From Paraconexibacter antarcticus (GTDB lineage: Bacteria; Actinomycetota; Thermoleophilia; Solirubrobacterales; Solirubrobacteraceae), in the NCBI RefSeq assembly GCF_024220175.1, contig NZ_CP098502.1, positions 248,001 through 312,000 of the forward strand: 64,000 bases of DNA, given 5' to 3'. This document shows, piece by piece, positions 49,955 to 58,097 of this stretch. The notes beneath the pieces were generated by a model. The model saw only the letters and a list, made by a program, of their open reading frames with translations, made no database searches and had not been told where the DNA came from. A program made the position numbers and the translations under genes. Position 1 is the stretch's first letter. Every line of letters begins with the position of its first letter.

Positions 49955-51451
49955 GTGACGTCCGCCCGCCTCGCGCCACGGATGGTCGCCGCTCTCGCGG
50001 CGGTCGCCGCGCTGGGCACGACGCCCGCCACGGCGACGGCACCGGCGCCGCGCCCGGCAGTCGAGCACGTCATCGGGTCGTCCCGGCCGTTCGACCTCGG
50101 CGGCTTCCAGACGCTGCTGCCGAAGGTCGACGTCCCCGCGCCGCACCGCGACGGCTACGTGACGCACATGACGGCGGAGCTGCAGTACGCGGACGGGCGG
50201 CGGGTCCCGATCCAGCGGGTCATGCTCCACCACCTCGTCTTCCTCGCCTCGGGACAGGGGGCCGGGCGCACCTCGTGCGACGACCGCGCGGGCGAGCCGT
50301 TCTACGGGACGGGGGAGGAGCACCAGGACCTCGTGCTGCCCGACGGCTACGGCTACCGCGTCGCGCCGCACATGCGGTGGCGGATGCAGGCGATGCTCAT
50401 GAGCCACTCGGAGGCGTACGAGCAGGTCCGCGTCGTCTACCGCTACACGCTCGTCATCGGTCGGTCGCTCACCCCCGTCAAGCCCCTCTGGCTGCGCGCC
50501 AACGGCTGCACGCCGAACCCGAGCTACGACATCACCGGTGGCGGCGCGCCGGGCTCGGTCCACGTGAAGAGCCACGACTGGACGATGCCGCTGAGCGGCC
50601 GCATCGTCGCCGTCGGCTCGCACCTGCACGGCAGCGCGTACGGGATGAAGATCGCGGAGCCGGGCTGCGCCGGCCGCACGATCGTCCGCAACCGCGCCCG
50701 CTACGGCAACCCCCACGACCGGGTCTACCGGCTGCGGCCCACCCTCCACGAGCCGGGGCCGATCTCGACCGGCTACTGGATGTCGAGGATCGGCCTCCCC
50801 GTCGCCAAGGGGCAGGTCCTCCGGGTGACGGCCGCGTACGACGCCCAGTACCCGCACCCCCAGGTCATGGCGATCGACCACGTCTACGTCGCGCCGGACG
50901 AGGCGGCGGCGAAGACGCCGTGCGCGCCGCTGCCCGCGGACCGTCACATCCACTGGGGGCGTCACGACGGCAGCTTCCACTTCCCGCGCGTCATCGTCCC
51001 GCTCACGCGCCTGACAGCGGCCGGAGCCCCCGTCCCCGTCGACCGCCCGCCCGGGGCGCAGACGATCCTCACCGCCCGGCGGGCGACGATCCCGCTGAAG
51101 GACGCGCAGTTCGCGAACCCGAACATCTCGATCGCGGCCGGCACGACGCTCACCTGGAAGTGGCTCGACCGCGGCGTCGACCACAACGTGCTGCTCGCCA
51201 GCGGGCCGCGCAACGTGTCGAGCCCGACGCGCGGCTACGGGGCGACGTACCGGCGGCGGTTCGACACCCCGGGCACCTACCGCCTGTTCTGCTACCTGCA
51301 CCCGGTGACGATGCAGGAGGTCGTCACCGTGCGGACCGCGGCGGGCACCGTCCCGTTCGACGAGTACGCGGGGGCGGACGGGCGACCGGTCTGGCCCGCG
51401 ACCCGGCCCGATCCGCCCGTCTCACGCGCGACCCCGCGCAAGGGCGCCTGA
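49955..51451 (+). CDS. Secreted protein with C-terminal cupredoxin-like domain
   Basis: A 498-residue exported protein. A signal peptide (MVAALAAVAALGTTPATATA) leads to a long domain with many histidines: DGYVTHMTAELQYADGRRVP, VMLHHLVFLASGQGAGRTSC and MLMSHSEAYEQVRVVYRYTL, then GRIVAVGSHLHGSAYGMKIA, resembling stress-upregulated Nod19-like proteins. The C-terminus is cupredoxin-like, with a possible type-1 copper site: RGVDHNVLLASG supplies His and YRLFCYLHPVTMQEVVTV supplies Cys, His and Met. It probably binds copper outside the membrane; its reaction, if any, is unknown. Confidence 0.82.
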   Translation: MTSARLAPRMVAALAAVAALGTTPATATAPAPRPAVEHVIGSSRPFDLGGFQTLLPKVDVPAPHRDGYVTHMTAELQYADGRRVPIQRVMLHHLVFLASGQGAGRTSCDDRAGEPFYGTGEEHQDLVLPDGYGYRVAPHMRWRMQAMLMSHSEAYEQVRVVYRYTLVIGRSLTPVKPLWLRANGCTPNPSYDITGGGAPGSVHVKSHDWTMPLSGRIVAVGSHLHGSAYGMKIAEPGCAGRTIVRNRARYGNPHDRVYRLRPTLHEPGPISTGYWMSRIGLPVAKGQVLRVTAAYDAQYPHPQVMAIDHVYVAPDEAAAKTPCAPLPADRHIHWGRHDGSFHFPRVIVPLTRLTAAGAPVPVDRPPGAQTILTARRATIPLKDAQFANPNISIAAGTTLTWKWLDRGVDHNVLLASGPRNVSSPTRGYGATYRRRFDTPGTYRLFCYLHPVTMQEVVTVRTAAGTVPFDEYAGADGRPVWPATRPDPPVSRATPRKGA

Positions 51452-51467
51452 CCCGCCGCGACTGTCG

Positions 51468-51510
51468 GCGTGCGGCCGAACGGGGGATATGCCCCCACGA
51501 GACCGCACGC
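51468..51510. repeat. Palindrome family B, copy 1
   Basis: GCGTGCGG (51468-51475) pairs with CCGCACGC (51503-51510) and GGGGG with CCCCC around ATATG; the middle of the left arm is degenerate. The right half (GCCCCCACGAGACCGCACGC) is nearly that of the copy at 52814-52856. It lies 17 bases after the cupredoxin gene. Confidence 0.75.
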
Positions 51511-51694
51511 TCCGCTGGGCGCGTTCGTCGGCTCGACCGACATCGTCGCGGTGACGAACCCGCTGAGGTGCAGGGCACGCATCACGGGGCCGACACGCCA
51601 AGCGGCAGCTCCTGCGCTTCACATCGTCCGATCGGACACGCCAAGGGTGGGGAGTCACGTCGACGACGGGGGGAGTCATGGCATCATCAGGCGC

Positions 51695-52792
51695 ATGCCC
51701 GACACGATCTCCTTCGCCCGTGGTGCGCCGTCCCTCGACATCGTCGACGTCGAGGGCCTGAAGGCCGCCGCCGCCGCCGCCTTCGACGAGGACGCCGCCG
51801 GCACCACCGCCTACGGCACGTCCGTCGGGTACGTCCCGCTGCGGAACTGGCTCGCCGAGCGCCACGGCGTGCAGCCGGAGAACGTGCTCGTCACGAACGG
51901 CTCGATGCAGGCCGACGCGTTCCTCTTCGACGAGCTCGTCTCCTCGGGCGACGCGGTCATCGTCGAGAAGCCGACGTACGACCGCACGCTGCTCTCGCTC
52001 AAGGGCCGCGGCGCTGACGTGCGCATGGTCTCCCTCGCCAGCGACGGCATCGACACCGACGAGCTGCGCGCGCTGCTCGAGTCCGGGGTCCGCCCGACGC
52101 TCGCGCACATCATCCCGAACTTCCAGAACCCGGCCGGCTACACGCTCTCGCTCGAGAAGCGCCACGCGCTGCTCGCGCTCGCGGCCGAGTACGGCTTCAC
52201 GATCTTCGAGGACGACCCGTACGTCGCGATCCGCTTCACGGGCGAGCAGCTGCCCACGATGCTCGAGCTCGACGAGGGCAAGGGGAACGTCGTCTATGCG
52301 TCCTCGTTCTCCAAGACCGTCTGCCCCGGCATCCGGGTCGGCTACCTCGTCGGCGCCGCCGACACGATCAAGGCGATCGCGGGCCGGGCGACGAACACGT
52401 ACATCTCGCCGAACCAGGTCGCGCAGTCGATCGTCTACCGCTTCTGCGTGGGCGGGGGCCTCGACCGCTCGATCGCGACGGTGAAGGCCGCGCTCGCCGA
52501 GCGCGTCGCCGCGCTGACGGCGGCGCTCGACCGCGAGCTGCCGGAGGCGTCCTACGTCGCCCCCGAGGGCGGGTACTTCATGTGGGTCTCGCTGCCCGAG
52601 GGCACCGACGTCGCGCAGCTGTTCACCGCGGCGGGCGAGCATGGCGTGACGTTCGTCAAGGGGACGGACTTCCTCCTCGAGGGCGGGGAGAACACCCTCC
52701 GCCTCGCGTACTCCGGCACGCCGGTCGCGCAGGTGGAGGAGGGCATCAAGCGCCTCGCCGCGGCCTACCGCTCGCTGCCCGCGGCGGTCTGA
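51695..52792 (+). CDS. PLP-dependent aminotransferase, class I/II
   Basis: A 365-residue fold-type I aminotransferase of the LysN/2-aminoadipate or MocR-core type. Marks: TAYGTSVGYVPLRNWLAERH, VLVTNGSMQADAFLFDELVS, IPNFQNPAGYTLSLEKRHAL, FTIFEDDPYVAIRFTGEQLP and VYASSFSKTVCPGIRVGYLV with the PLP lysine. It moves an amino group between an amino acid and 2-oxoglutarate; the substrate is not certain. ATG 51695 was chosen over far upstream starts which would cover the palindrome and have no conserved sequence. Confidence 0.92.
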   Translation: MPDTISFARGAPSLDIVDVEGLKAAAAAAFDEDAAGTTAYGTSVGYVPLRNWLAERHGVQPENVLVTNGSMQADAFLFDELVSSGDAVIVEKPTYDRTLLSLKGRGADVRMVSLASDGIDTDELRALLESGVRPTLAHIIPNFQNPAGYTLSLEKRHALLALAAEYGFTIFEDDPYVAIRFTGEQLPTMLELDEGKGNVVYASSFSKTVCPGIRVGYLVGAADTIKAIAGRATNTYISPNQVAQSIVYRFCVGGGLDRSIATVKAALAERVAALTAALDRELPEASYVAPEGGYFMWVSLPEGTDVAQLFTAAGEHGVTFVKGTDFLLEGGENTLRLAYSGTPVAQVEEGIKRLAAAYRSLPAAV

Positions 52793-52813
52793 GCCGGCGG
52801 GCCCGCGCCGTCG

Positions 52814-52856
52814 GCGTGTGGTCTCGTGGGGGATATGACCCCGCGAGACCGCACGC
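52814..52856. repeat. Palindrome family B, copy 2
   Basis: Arms 52814-52831 and 52839-52856 (18 bp) pair completely, two of the pairs being G-U in RNA. The loop is GATATGA. It lies between the convergent aminotransferase and DtxR genes and shares its sequence with 51468-51510. Confidence 0.85.
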
Positions 52857-52874
52857 CGCGGTCACCGCTCGGGG

Positions 52875-53591
52875 TCAGCGCCCGTAGCGGTCCTTCCCGA
52901 GGACGAGCGCCTCGGGAAGGGTCACGCGCGGCGGCGGTGACGGGTCGGCGACGACGCTCACCGTCGCGCCGACGGAGGGGGTGACGGTGCAGCGCGTGCC
53001 GTCGGGCGTCTCGACGACGACCTCCTCGGCGTCGCTGACGACGAGCGTCCCCTCGAGGTCGGGCTCCAGGCCGGAGCGCTTGAGGTAGTGCAGGAGATCC
53101 TCGGCCTCGTTCTCGAAGCGGAGGATGCGGACCTTCGCGCCGATCGAGACGTCCGCGAGCGGGACCCCGTCGACGCGCGTGCGGACCTCGATCGGGTGGC
53201 CGTGTGGGCAGGTCTTCGCGTCGCCGATGGCGCGCTTCATGTACGCCTCGAAGCGGGGGGACATCGCGTGCTCGAGGCGCTCGGCCTCCTCGTGCACGTC
53301 GTCCCACGGCACGCCGACGACGTCGGTGAGGTAGCGCTCGATGAGGCGGTGGCGGCTGACGATGTCGGTCGCGTGGACGAGCCCGGACTCGGTGAACGAG
53401 ATCGCCTTGCTCGAGTCGCGGGTGATGTACCCGTCGCGCTCGAGGCGGCCGACCATCTCGTGGACCGTCGGCGCCGAGAGCTGCATCGCGCGGGCGATGT
53501 TCGCGCCGGTCATCGGCAGCCCGGCCTCGTAGAGCCAGAAGAGGGTCTGGAGGTACTCCTCCTCGGCGACGGTGACGGTGTCGGAACTCAC
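52875..53591 (-). CDS. DtxR-family metal-dependent repressor
   Basis: A 238-residue DtxR/IdeR/MntR-type repressor. The helix-turn-helix is in GANIARAMQLSAPTVHEMVG and LERDGYITRDSSKAISFTES. The dimerisation and metal site is in ATDIVSRHRLIERYLTDVVG, DDVHEEAERLEHAMSPRFEA with D/E/H ligands, and then CPHGHPI. The C-terminal SH3-like FeoA domain is GAKVRILRFENEAEDLLHYL. It should repress iron or manganese uptake genes when metal is bound. GTG 53591 starts the conserved VSSDTVTVAEEEYLQ. Only 46 bases separate it from the divergent SDR gene. Confidence 0.93.
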   Translation of the reverse strand: MSSDTVTVAEEEYLQTLFWLYEAGLPMTGANIARAMQLSAPTVHEMVGRLERDGYITRDSSKAISFTESGLVHATDIVSRHRLIERYLTDVVGVPWDDVHEEAERLEHAMSPRFEAYMKRAIGDAKTCPHGHPIEVRTRVDGVPLADVSIGAKVRILRFENEAEDLLHYLKRSGLEPDLEGTLVVSDAEEVVVETPDGTRCTVTPSVGATVSVVADPSPPPRVTLPEALVLGKDRYGR

Positions 53592-53637
53592 CGACTCATC
53601 GTATCGGTGGGGCCCGCGCCTTCCATAGACTCGCGCG

Positions 53638-54444
53638 ATGCAGATCCAGACCGGCACGCGCGCGTTCATCACCGGGGCCTCACGCGGGATCGGGCGCGCC
53701 CTCGCCGTCGACCTCGCCGGGCGGGGTGCGACGCTCGGGCTCGCCGCCCGGTCGACCGACGAGCTCGAGGCGCTGGCGGCGACGCTCCCCGGCGAGCACC
53801 ACGTCCTGCGCTGCGACGTCGCGGACGAGGCGTCCGTCCGCGAGGCGATCGCCGCGTTCGCCGCGGCGGCCGGAGGCCTCGACCTCCTCGTCGCGAACGC
53901 CGGCCTGACGCACTACGGCCCGTTCCGCGATCAGACGATGGACCAGCTGCGCCAGATGACCGACGTCAACTGGTACGGGACGCTCTTCACGGTCCACGCC
54001 GGGCTCCCGCTGCTGCTCGCGCAGGCGCCCGCCCGGCCGGGACACATCGTCATCGTCTCCTCCGGTGCGGGCCTGCGGTCGTTCCCGAGCGCCGCGGTCT
54101 ACGGGGCGACGAAGGCCGCGCAACGAATGTTCGGCGAGGCGCTGCGCCACGAGCTCGGCGGCACGGGCGTCGGGCTCACCGTCGTCTACCCGGGCGAGAT
54201 CAAGTCCTCGCTCCACGACCACGAGAAGGCCCGCATGCCCGCCTGGTATCACGGCGACGAGAAGGCGGCACCGGCCGAGGCGCTCGTGGAGAAGATCGTC
54301 GCCGCCGTCGAGGCCGACGACCGCGCCGTCCACTTCCCGCCGTTCGTCCGCCTGCTCGGCGCGGTCCACGGCCTCTCCCCGAAGCTCGCCGACCGCCTCC
54401 TCCACCGCCTCCGCGGCGCCTCCGCGGCGCCGCGGCTCGACTGA
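53638..54444 (+). CDS. Short-chain dehydrogenase/reductase
   Basis: A 268-residue SDR. The cofactor site is RAFITGASRGIGRALAVDLA, with LLVANAGLTHYGPFRDQTMD (N-A-G), the catalytic serine in GHIVIVSSGAGLRSFPSAAV and tyrosine and lysine in AVYGATKAAQRMFGEALRHE. An arginine after the glycines (AARSTDEL) suggests NADP. It oxidises or reduces an unknown alcohol or ketone. It is divergent from dtxR and convergent with the LysR gene. Confidence 0.92.
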   Translation: MQIQTGTRAFITGASRGIGRALAVDLAGRGATLGLAARSTDELEALAATLPGEHHVLRCDVADEASVREAIAAFAAAAGGLDLLVANAGLTHYGPFRDQTMDQLRQMTDVNWYGTLFTVHAGLPLLLAQAPARPGHIVIVSSGAGLRSFPSAAVYGATKAAQRMFGEALRHELGGTGVGLTVVYPGEIKSSLHDHEKARMPAWYHGDEKAAPAEALVEKIVAAVEADDRAVHFPPFVRLLGAVHGLSPKLADRLLHRLRGASAAPRLD

Positions 54445-54472
54445 CGCGCGCAGCGCCCCGTCCTCCGGAAGG

Positions 54473-54517
54473 TGAATGAAGATCCAGGGGGCCCACCGCC
54501 CCCTGAATCGTCATTCA
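54473..54517. repeat. Palindrome family A, copy 2
   Basis: TGAATGAAGATCCAGGGGGC (54473-54492) pairs with 54498-54517 at 18 of 20 positions around CCACC. It resembles 49838-49882 in its outer TGAATGA and TTCA parts. The right arm contains the stop codon of the LysR gene (54515-54517). Confidence 0.85.
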
Positions 54518-55489
54518 GGTCGGGTCGGGCGGCGCCGGCGCGCCCCCGGCGGGGCGCTGGCGGGGGACGCCCACCTCGTCGAGCTCCTTCACCCGCGTCG
54601 CCATCCGGTCCTCGGCGAGCCGCAGCAGCGCACGCGTCGCCGCCGACAGCTGCGCGCCGCGCCGCCAGATGAAGGCGAAGTTGTCGTACAGCGGCGGGGA
54701 CATCGGGACCCAGCCGAGCTGCGGCGGAATGCGGTCGCCCATCCCGGCGAGCCACGCGCGCGAGGTGATCGTGTCGCCGTACCCGCGGCCCGCGAGCTCC
54801 ACGGCCGCCTCCGGGTCCTCGACGTCGATGACCGGCTCGATGCGGACCCCGGCGGCCTGCGCGCGCTCGGCGAGCTGCCGGCGCACCGGGTCCTCGTTGC
54901 CGAAGGTCGAGTCGGGGAGGATGAGGGGAACGGCGGCGACGGCCTGGATCGTCGCGCGGTGGGCGAGGCGCTCGGGGTCGATCGACGCGTAGACGATCTC
55001 GTCGCGGGTGATCGGGCGCAGCTCCATCCCGCGGTCGTCGACGGGGAGGGCGACCATCCCCGCCTCGAGCGCCCCCGAGCGCACGGCGTCCGCGGTCTCC
55101 GACGAGTTCTGCCCGATGAGGCGCAGTCGCACGTCCGGGTAGCGGCGGCGGAAGTCGGCCGCGAGGTCGGTCCCGAGGAAGTAGCGCGCGCTGCCGAAGG
55201 TGCCGAAGACGGCGGTGCCGCCCTTGAGCTCGCGGATCGCGCCGACGGACGCGCGCGCCGCCTCCGCGGCGTCCAGGACGGCGATCGCGTGGGAGCGCAG
55301 CGCCTCGCCCGCCTCGGTGACGACGAGCCCCCGCCCGACCCGCCGGAAGAGCTGCACGCCGAACTCGGCCTCCAGGCGCCGGACCTGGTCCGACAGCGAC
55401 GGCTGCGCCATGTGCAGCTCCTCGGCGGCCGCGCTGAACGACCCGTGCTCACAGGCGGCGAGGAAATACTCGAGCTGCGCCAACGTCAA
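54515..55489 (-). CDS. LysR-family transcriptional regulator
   Basis: A 324-residue LysR regulator. The HTH is TLAQLEYFLAACEHGSFSAA then AEELHMAQPSLSDQVRRLEA, and the effector domain shows GGTAVFGTFGSARYFLGTDL, ADFRRRYPDVRLRLIGQNSS and EAGMVALPVDDRGMELRPIT. The start is TTG 55487-55489 with AGGAGG seven bases upstream. It is divergent from a tiny membrane protein and an EamA exporter, which it may control through the inverted repeat at 55509-55538. Confidence 0.93.
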   Translation of the reverse strand: MTLAQLEYFLAACEHGSFSAAAEELHMAQPSLSDQVRRLEAEFGVQLFRRVGRGLVVTEAGEALRSHAIAVLDAAEAARASVGAIRELKGGTAVFGTFGSARYFLGTDLAADFRRRYPDVRLRLIGQNSSETADAVRSGALEAGMVALPVDDRGMELRPITRDEIVYASIDPERLAHRATIQAVAAVPLILPDSTFGNEDPVRRQLAERAQAAGVRIEPVIDVEDPEAAVELAGRGYGDTITSRAWLAGMGDRIPPQLGWVPMSPPLYDNFAFIWRRGAQLSAATRALLRLAEDRMATRVKELDEVGVPRQRPAGGAPAPPDPT

Positions 55490-55508
55490 GGCAGAACCTC
55501 CTGGTTGT

Positions 55509-55538
55509 CAAGCCAATCAAGGCTACCGCAATGGCTTG
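55509..55538. promoter_or_regulatory. Operator candidate for the LysR regulator
   Basis: CAAGCCA (55509-55515) and TGGCTTG (55532-55538) form a perfect inverted repeat with 16 bases between, in the 61-base gap between the LysR gene and the divergent small gene. The ATG of the latter is 13 bases away. Assignment is from symmetry and position. Confidence 0.4.
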
Positions 55539-55550
55539 CCGAAGCGGAAC

Positions 55551-55655
55551 ATGCTTGACATGACCTTCTTCGCCATCCTCATCGGAACCGCCGCCGTCGC
55601 CATCGCCTCGCCCCGCTACGGCACCGACAGCCGTCGCGACGAGAAGAACTGGTAG
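55551..55655 (+). CDS. Tiny membrane protein, 34 residues
   Basis: ATG 55551 (or ATG 55560) opens MLDMTFFAILIGTAAVAIA followed by SPRYGTDSRRDEKNW and TAG. One hydrophobic helix with a charged tail gives a membrane microprotein. It ends four bases before the EamA gene, so the two should be cotranscribed. Very similar 30-residue proteins with a tail ending in R-x-D-x-K-N-W are something I have seen in related genomes, but I cannot confirm this here. Confidence 0.55.
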   Translation: MLDMTFFAILIGTAAVAIASPRYGTDSRRDEKNW

Positions 55656-55659
55656 CCGC

Positions 55660-56613
55660 GTGGACCCCCGCGGGACCGGACTGGTGGTCGCCTCTGCGGC
55701 GAGCTTCGGCGTCATGGCCGTGCTCGCCAAGGACGGCGCCTCCACGGGAGCCGGCGTCACCACGATCCTCACCGGTCGCTTCCTCGTCGCGGCGGTCCTC
55801 TTCGCCGCGCTCGCCGCCGCGCGGGGCACGCGCCTGCGCACGCTGCCGCGCCGCGCGGTCCTGCAGACGCTCGCGCTCGGGGCCGTCCTCTACGCGACGG
55901 AGTCGACCGTGTACTTCAGCGCGCTGGACCACGTCGACGCGTCGATCGCCTCGCTCGTCATCTGCACCTACCCGGCGCTCGTCCTCGTGCTCGCCGTCGC
56001 GCTGCGCCGTGAGCGCGCCCACGCCCGCCAGCTCGTCGCGCTCGTCCTCGCCCTCGGCGGCGCGCTCCTCGTCCTCAGCGCCGGAGCCGGCGGCCACATC
56101 GACGGGATCGGCCTAGCGCTGACGCTCGGCTCGACCGTCCTCTACGCCACGTACGTCACCGTCGCCGACGGCGTCTCCGGCGACCTCGACCCGCTCGCCT
56201 TCGGCGGCCTGCTCTCCGCCGGCGCCGCGACGTCGCTCGTCGTCCTCGGGACGCTCACGGGCCGCCTGCACCCGGCGGCCTACGCCGACCCGTCGCTGCT
56301 CGCCGACGTCGCGCTCATCGCCGTCGTCTCCACCGTCCTCGCCGTCACCGCGTTCTTCGCCGGGATGCGCCGGATCGGGGCGACCGGCGCATCGACCGTC
56401 GCGTCGATCGAGCCGGTCTTCACCGTCCTGCTCGCCGCGGCCTTCCTCCACGAGCGGCTCACGGGCGTGCAGGCGCTCGGCGGCCTCGTCGTCCTCTCCG
56501 GGATCCTGCTGGTGAAGGGCGGCCACGTGCGGGGTAGCCTCCCGGGCGATGGCTCTCCCGCTCGCCCCGCCCCTCCTGCCGCAGCTCGCCCGCTCACGCT
56601 CGAGCCTGCCTGA
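55660..56613 (+). CDS. EamA/DMT-superfamily transporter
   Basis: A 317-residue protein with ten hydrophobic helices in two EamA repeats: GLVVASAASFGVMAVLAKDG opens the first repeat, STVYFSALDHVDASIASLVI lies within it and ALTLGSTVLYATYVTVADGV begins the second, ending IEPVFTVLLAAAFLHERLTG and GGLVVLSGILLVKGG. It exports or imports a small metabolite. GTG 55660 starts right behind the tiny membrane gene. The last 65 bases overlap the DNA ligase gene in another frame. Confidence 0.9.
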   Translation: MDPRGTGLVVASAASFGVMAVLAKDGASTGAGVTTILTGRFLVAAVLFAALAAARGTRLRTLPRRAVLQTLALGAVLYATESTVYFSALDHVDASIASLVICTYPALVLVLAVALRRERAHARQLVALVLALGGALLVLSAGAGGHIDGIGLALTLGSTVLYATYVTVADGVSGDLDPLAFGGLLSAGAATSLVVLGTLTGRLHPAAYADPSLLADVALIAVVSTVLAVTAFFAGMRRIGATGASTVASIEPVFTVLLAAAFLHERLTGVQALGGLVVLSGILLVKGGHVRGSLPGDGSPARPAPPAAARPLTLEPA

Positions 56614-57496
56614 CGAGGAGGGCGCCTGGGGCTACGAGCCCAAGTGGGACGGCTTCCGCTGCGTGGCCTTCGTCGACGGGACGGAGGCCGACCTGCGCTC
56701 GCGCAACGACAAGCCGCTCACCCGCTACTTCCCGGAGCTGGCCTTCCCCGAGGGCCGCTACGTCCTCGACGGGGAGATCGTCATCCTCGACGCCGAGGGG
56801 GGCACGGAGTTCGACCTACTCGGCCAGCGCATCCACCCGGCCGCCTCGCGGATCGAGCGGCTGAGCGTCGAGACCCCGGCGGTCTTCATCGCCTTCGACC
56901 TGCTCGCGCACGGGGACGAGGTCCTCATGGACCGGCCCTACGCCGAGCGCCGCGCCGCGCTCGAGCAGCTCGTCTCAGGGCCGGTCCGCCTGACGCCGAT
57001 GGTCCGCACGGCCGCCGAGGCGGAGGACTGGCTGCACACGACCGAGGGCGTCATCGCGAAGGAGCTCGGCGCGCCCTACCGGCCCGGCGAGCGCAAGGGC
57101 ATGGCGAAGGTCAAGCGCCTGCGCACCATCGACGCGGTCGTCGCCGGCTGGCGGCCCGGCAAGGAGGAGGGGACGCTCGGCGCGCTCATCCTCGGCCTCT
57201 ACACGCCCGAGGGCGACCTGCGCGTCGTCGGTCACTCCTCCGGCTTCACCGCCAAGCGCAAGCGCGAGCTCCCCGACGAGCTCGCCCCGTACGAGGACGG
57301 GAGCCGCGGGACCGGCGACCCGTCGCGCTGGAAGTCGGCGAAGGAGCTCGAATGGATCGGGCTGCGGCCGGAGCTCGTCGTCGAGGTGACCTTCGACCAG
57401 GTGAGCGACGGGCGCATCCGGCACGGCGCGAAGGTCGCCCGCTGGCGCGAGGACAAGCCGCCGCGCGAGTGCACGGTGGACCAGCTGGACAGCTGA
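56549..57496 (+). CDS. ATP-dependent DNA ligase (LigC/LigD-core-like)
   Basis: A 315-residue ligase of the minimal two-domain type. The adenylation motif is EGAWGYEPKWDGFRCVAFVD with the nucleophile lysine; further motifs are RSRNDKPLTRYFPEL, YVLDGEIVILDAEGGTEFDL, GVIAKELGAPYRPGERKGMA and VKVKRLRTIDAVVAGWRPGK-like sequence (KRLRTIDAVVAGWRPG). The OB-fold follows with ELVVEVTFDQVSDGRIRHGA. It seals nicks, probably in repair. No Ku or LigD polymerase gene is nearby. The start overlaps the EamA gene; ATG 56549 precedes the family start MALPLAPPLLPQLAR. Confidence 0.92.
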   Translation: MALPLAPPLLPQLARSRSSLPDEEGAWGYEPKWDGFRCVAFVDGTEADLRSRNDKPLTRYFPELAFPEGRYVLDGEIVILDAEGGTEFDLLGQRIHPAASRIERLSVETPAVFIAFDLLAHGDEVLMDRPYAERRAALEQLVSGPVRLTPMVRTAAEAEDWLHTTEGVIAKELGAPYRPGERKGMAKVKRLRTIDAVVAGWRPGKEEGTLGALILGLYTPEGDLRVVGHSSGFTAKRKRELPDELAPYEDGSRGTGDPSRWKSAKELEWIGLRPELVVEVTFDQVSDGRIRHGAKVARWREDKPPRECTVDQLDS

Positions 57497-57502
57497 GCGC
57501 CG

Positions 57503-58096
57503 ATGACCCGCCACGTCGACGAGGTGGAGCAGGCCCTCTACCGCTACGCGGCGGGGGCGTTCCCGATGGACGACGAGCTCGCGCCGGACCTGCCGTGGTA
57601 CGTCGCGCCCCAGCGGGCGGTGTTCGAGCTCGACGAGGAGGCGCGCGCGGCACTGCGCCGCAAGGTCCGGCGGGACGTGCGGGCGTGCGAGGCCTTCCGC
57701 CTCGGCGTCGACGAGGCGTACGACACGGTGCTCGAGCTGTGTGCGGCACCGCCGTCCGGGGAGGGCGTGTGGATCACGCCGCGGCTCGCGCTCCTGTACC
57801 GCAGGCTCCATCGGGCGGGCTTCGCGCACAGCTTCGAGCTGTGGACGCCGGAGGGCGAGCTCGCCGCGGGCATCCTCGGGATCGTGATCGGGCGGGCGGC
57901 GATGCTCGAGTCGATGCGGCGCAGGCGCCCCGCGGCGGGGAACGCGCTGCTGTCCCGGACGCTCGACCACCTCGCCGCCGCCGGCATGGTCCTCTGCGAC
58001 ATCCAGCTCCCGACGCCGCACACGCGCCGGCTCGGCTGCGTCCTCGTCGAGCAGGCCGAGTACGAGGCGCGCCTGCAGCGGGCGATCGGGGGCTGA
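57503..58096 (+). CDS. aat: Leucyl/phenylalanyl-tRNA-protein transferase homologue
   Basis: A 197-residue protein of the Aat family: YRYAAGAFPMDDELAPDLPW, YVAPQRAVFELDEEARAALR, GVWITPRLALLYRRLHRAGF then AHSFELWTPEGELAAGILGI and VIGRAAMLESMRRRRPAAGN, and VLCDIQLPTPHTRRLGCVLV. Aat adds Leu or Phe to N-terminal Lys or Arg, marking proteins for ClpS/ClpAP. Several family positions are altered (for example ESM followed by RRRRP in place of FS...SK), so activity may differ. The start is seven bases after the ligase stop; glycerate kinase follows directly. Confidence 0.85.
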   Translation: MTRHVDEVEQALYRYAAGAFPMDDELAPDLPWYVAPQRAVFELDEEARAALRRKVRRDVRACEAFRLGVDEAYDTVLELCAAPPSGEGVWITPRLALLYRRLHRAGFAHSFELWTPEGELAAGILGIVIGRAAMLESMRRRRPAAGNALLSRTLDHLAAAGMVLCDIQLPTPHTRRLGCVLVEQAEYEARLQRAIGG

Positions 58097-58097
58097 C

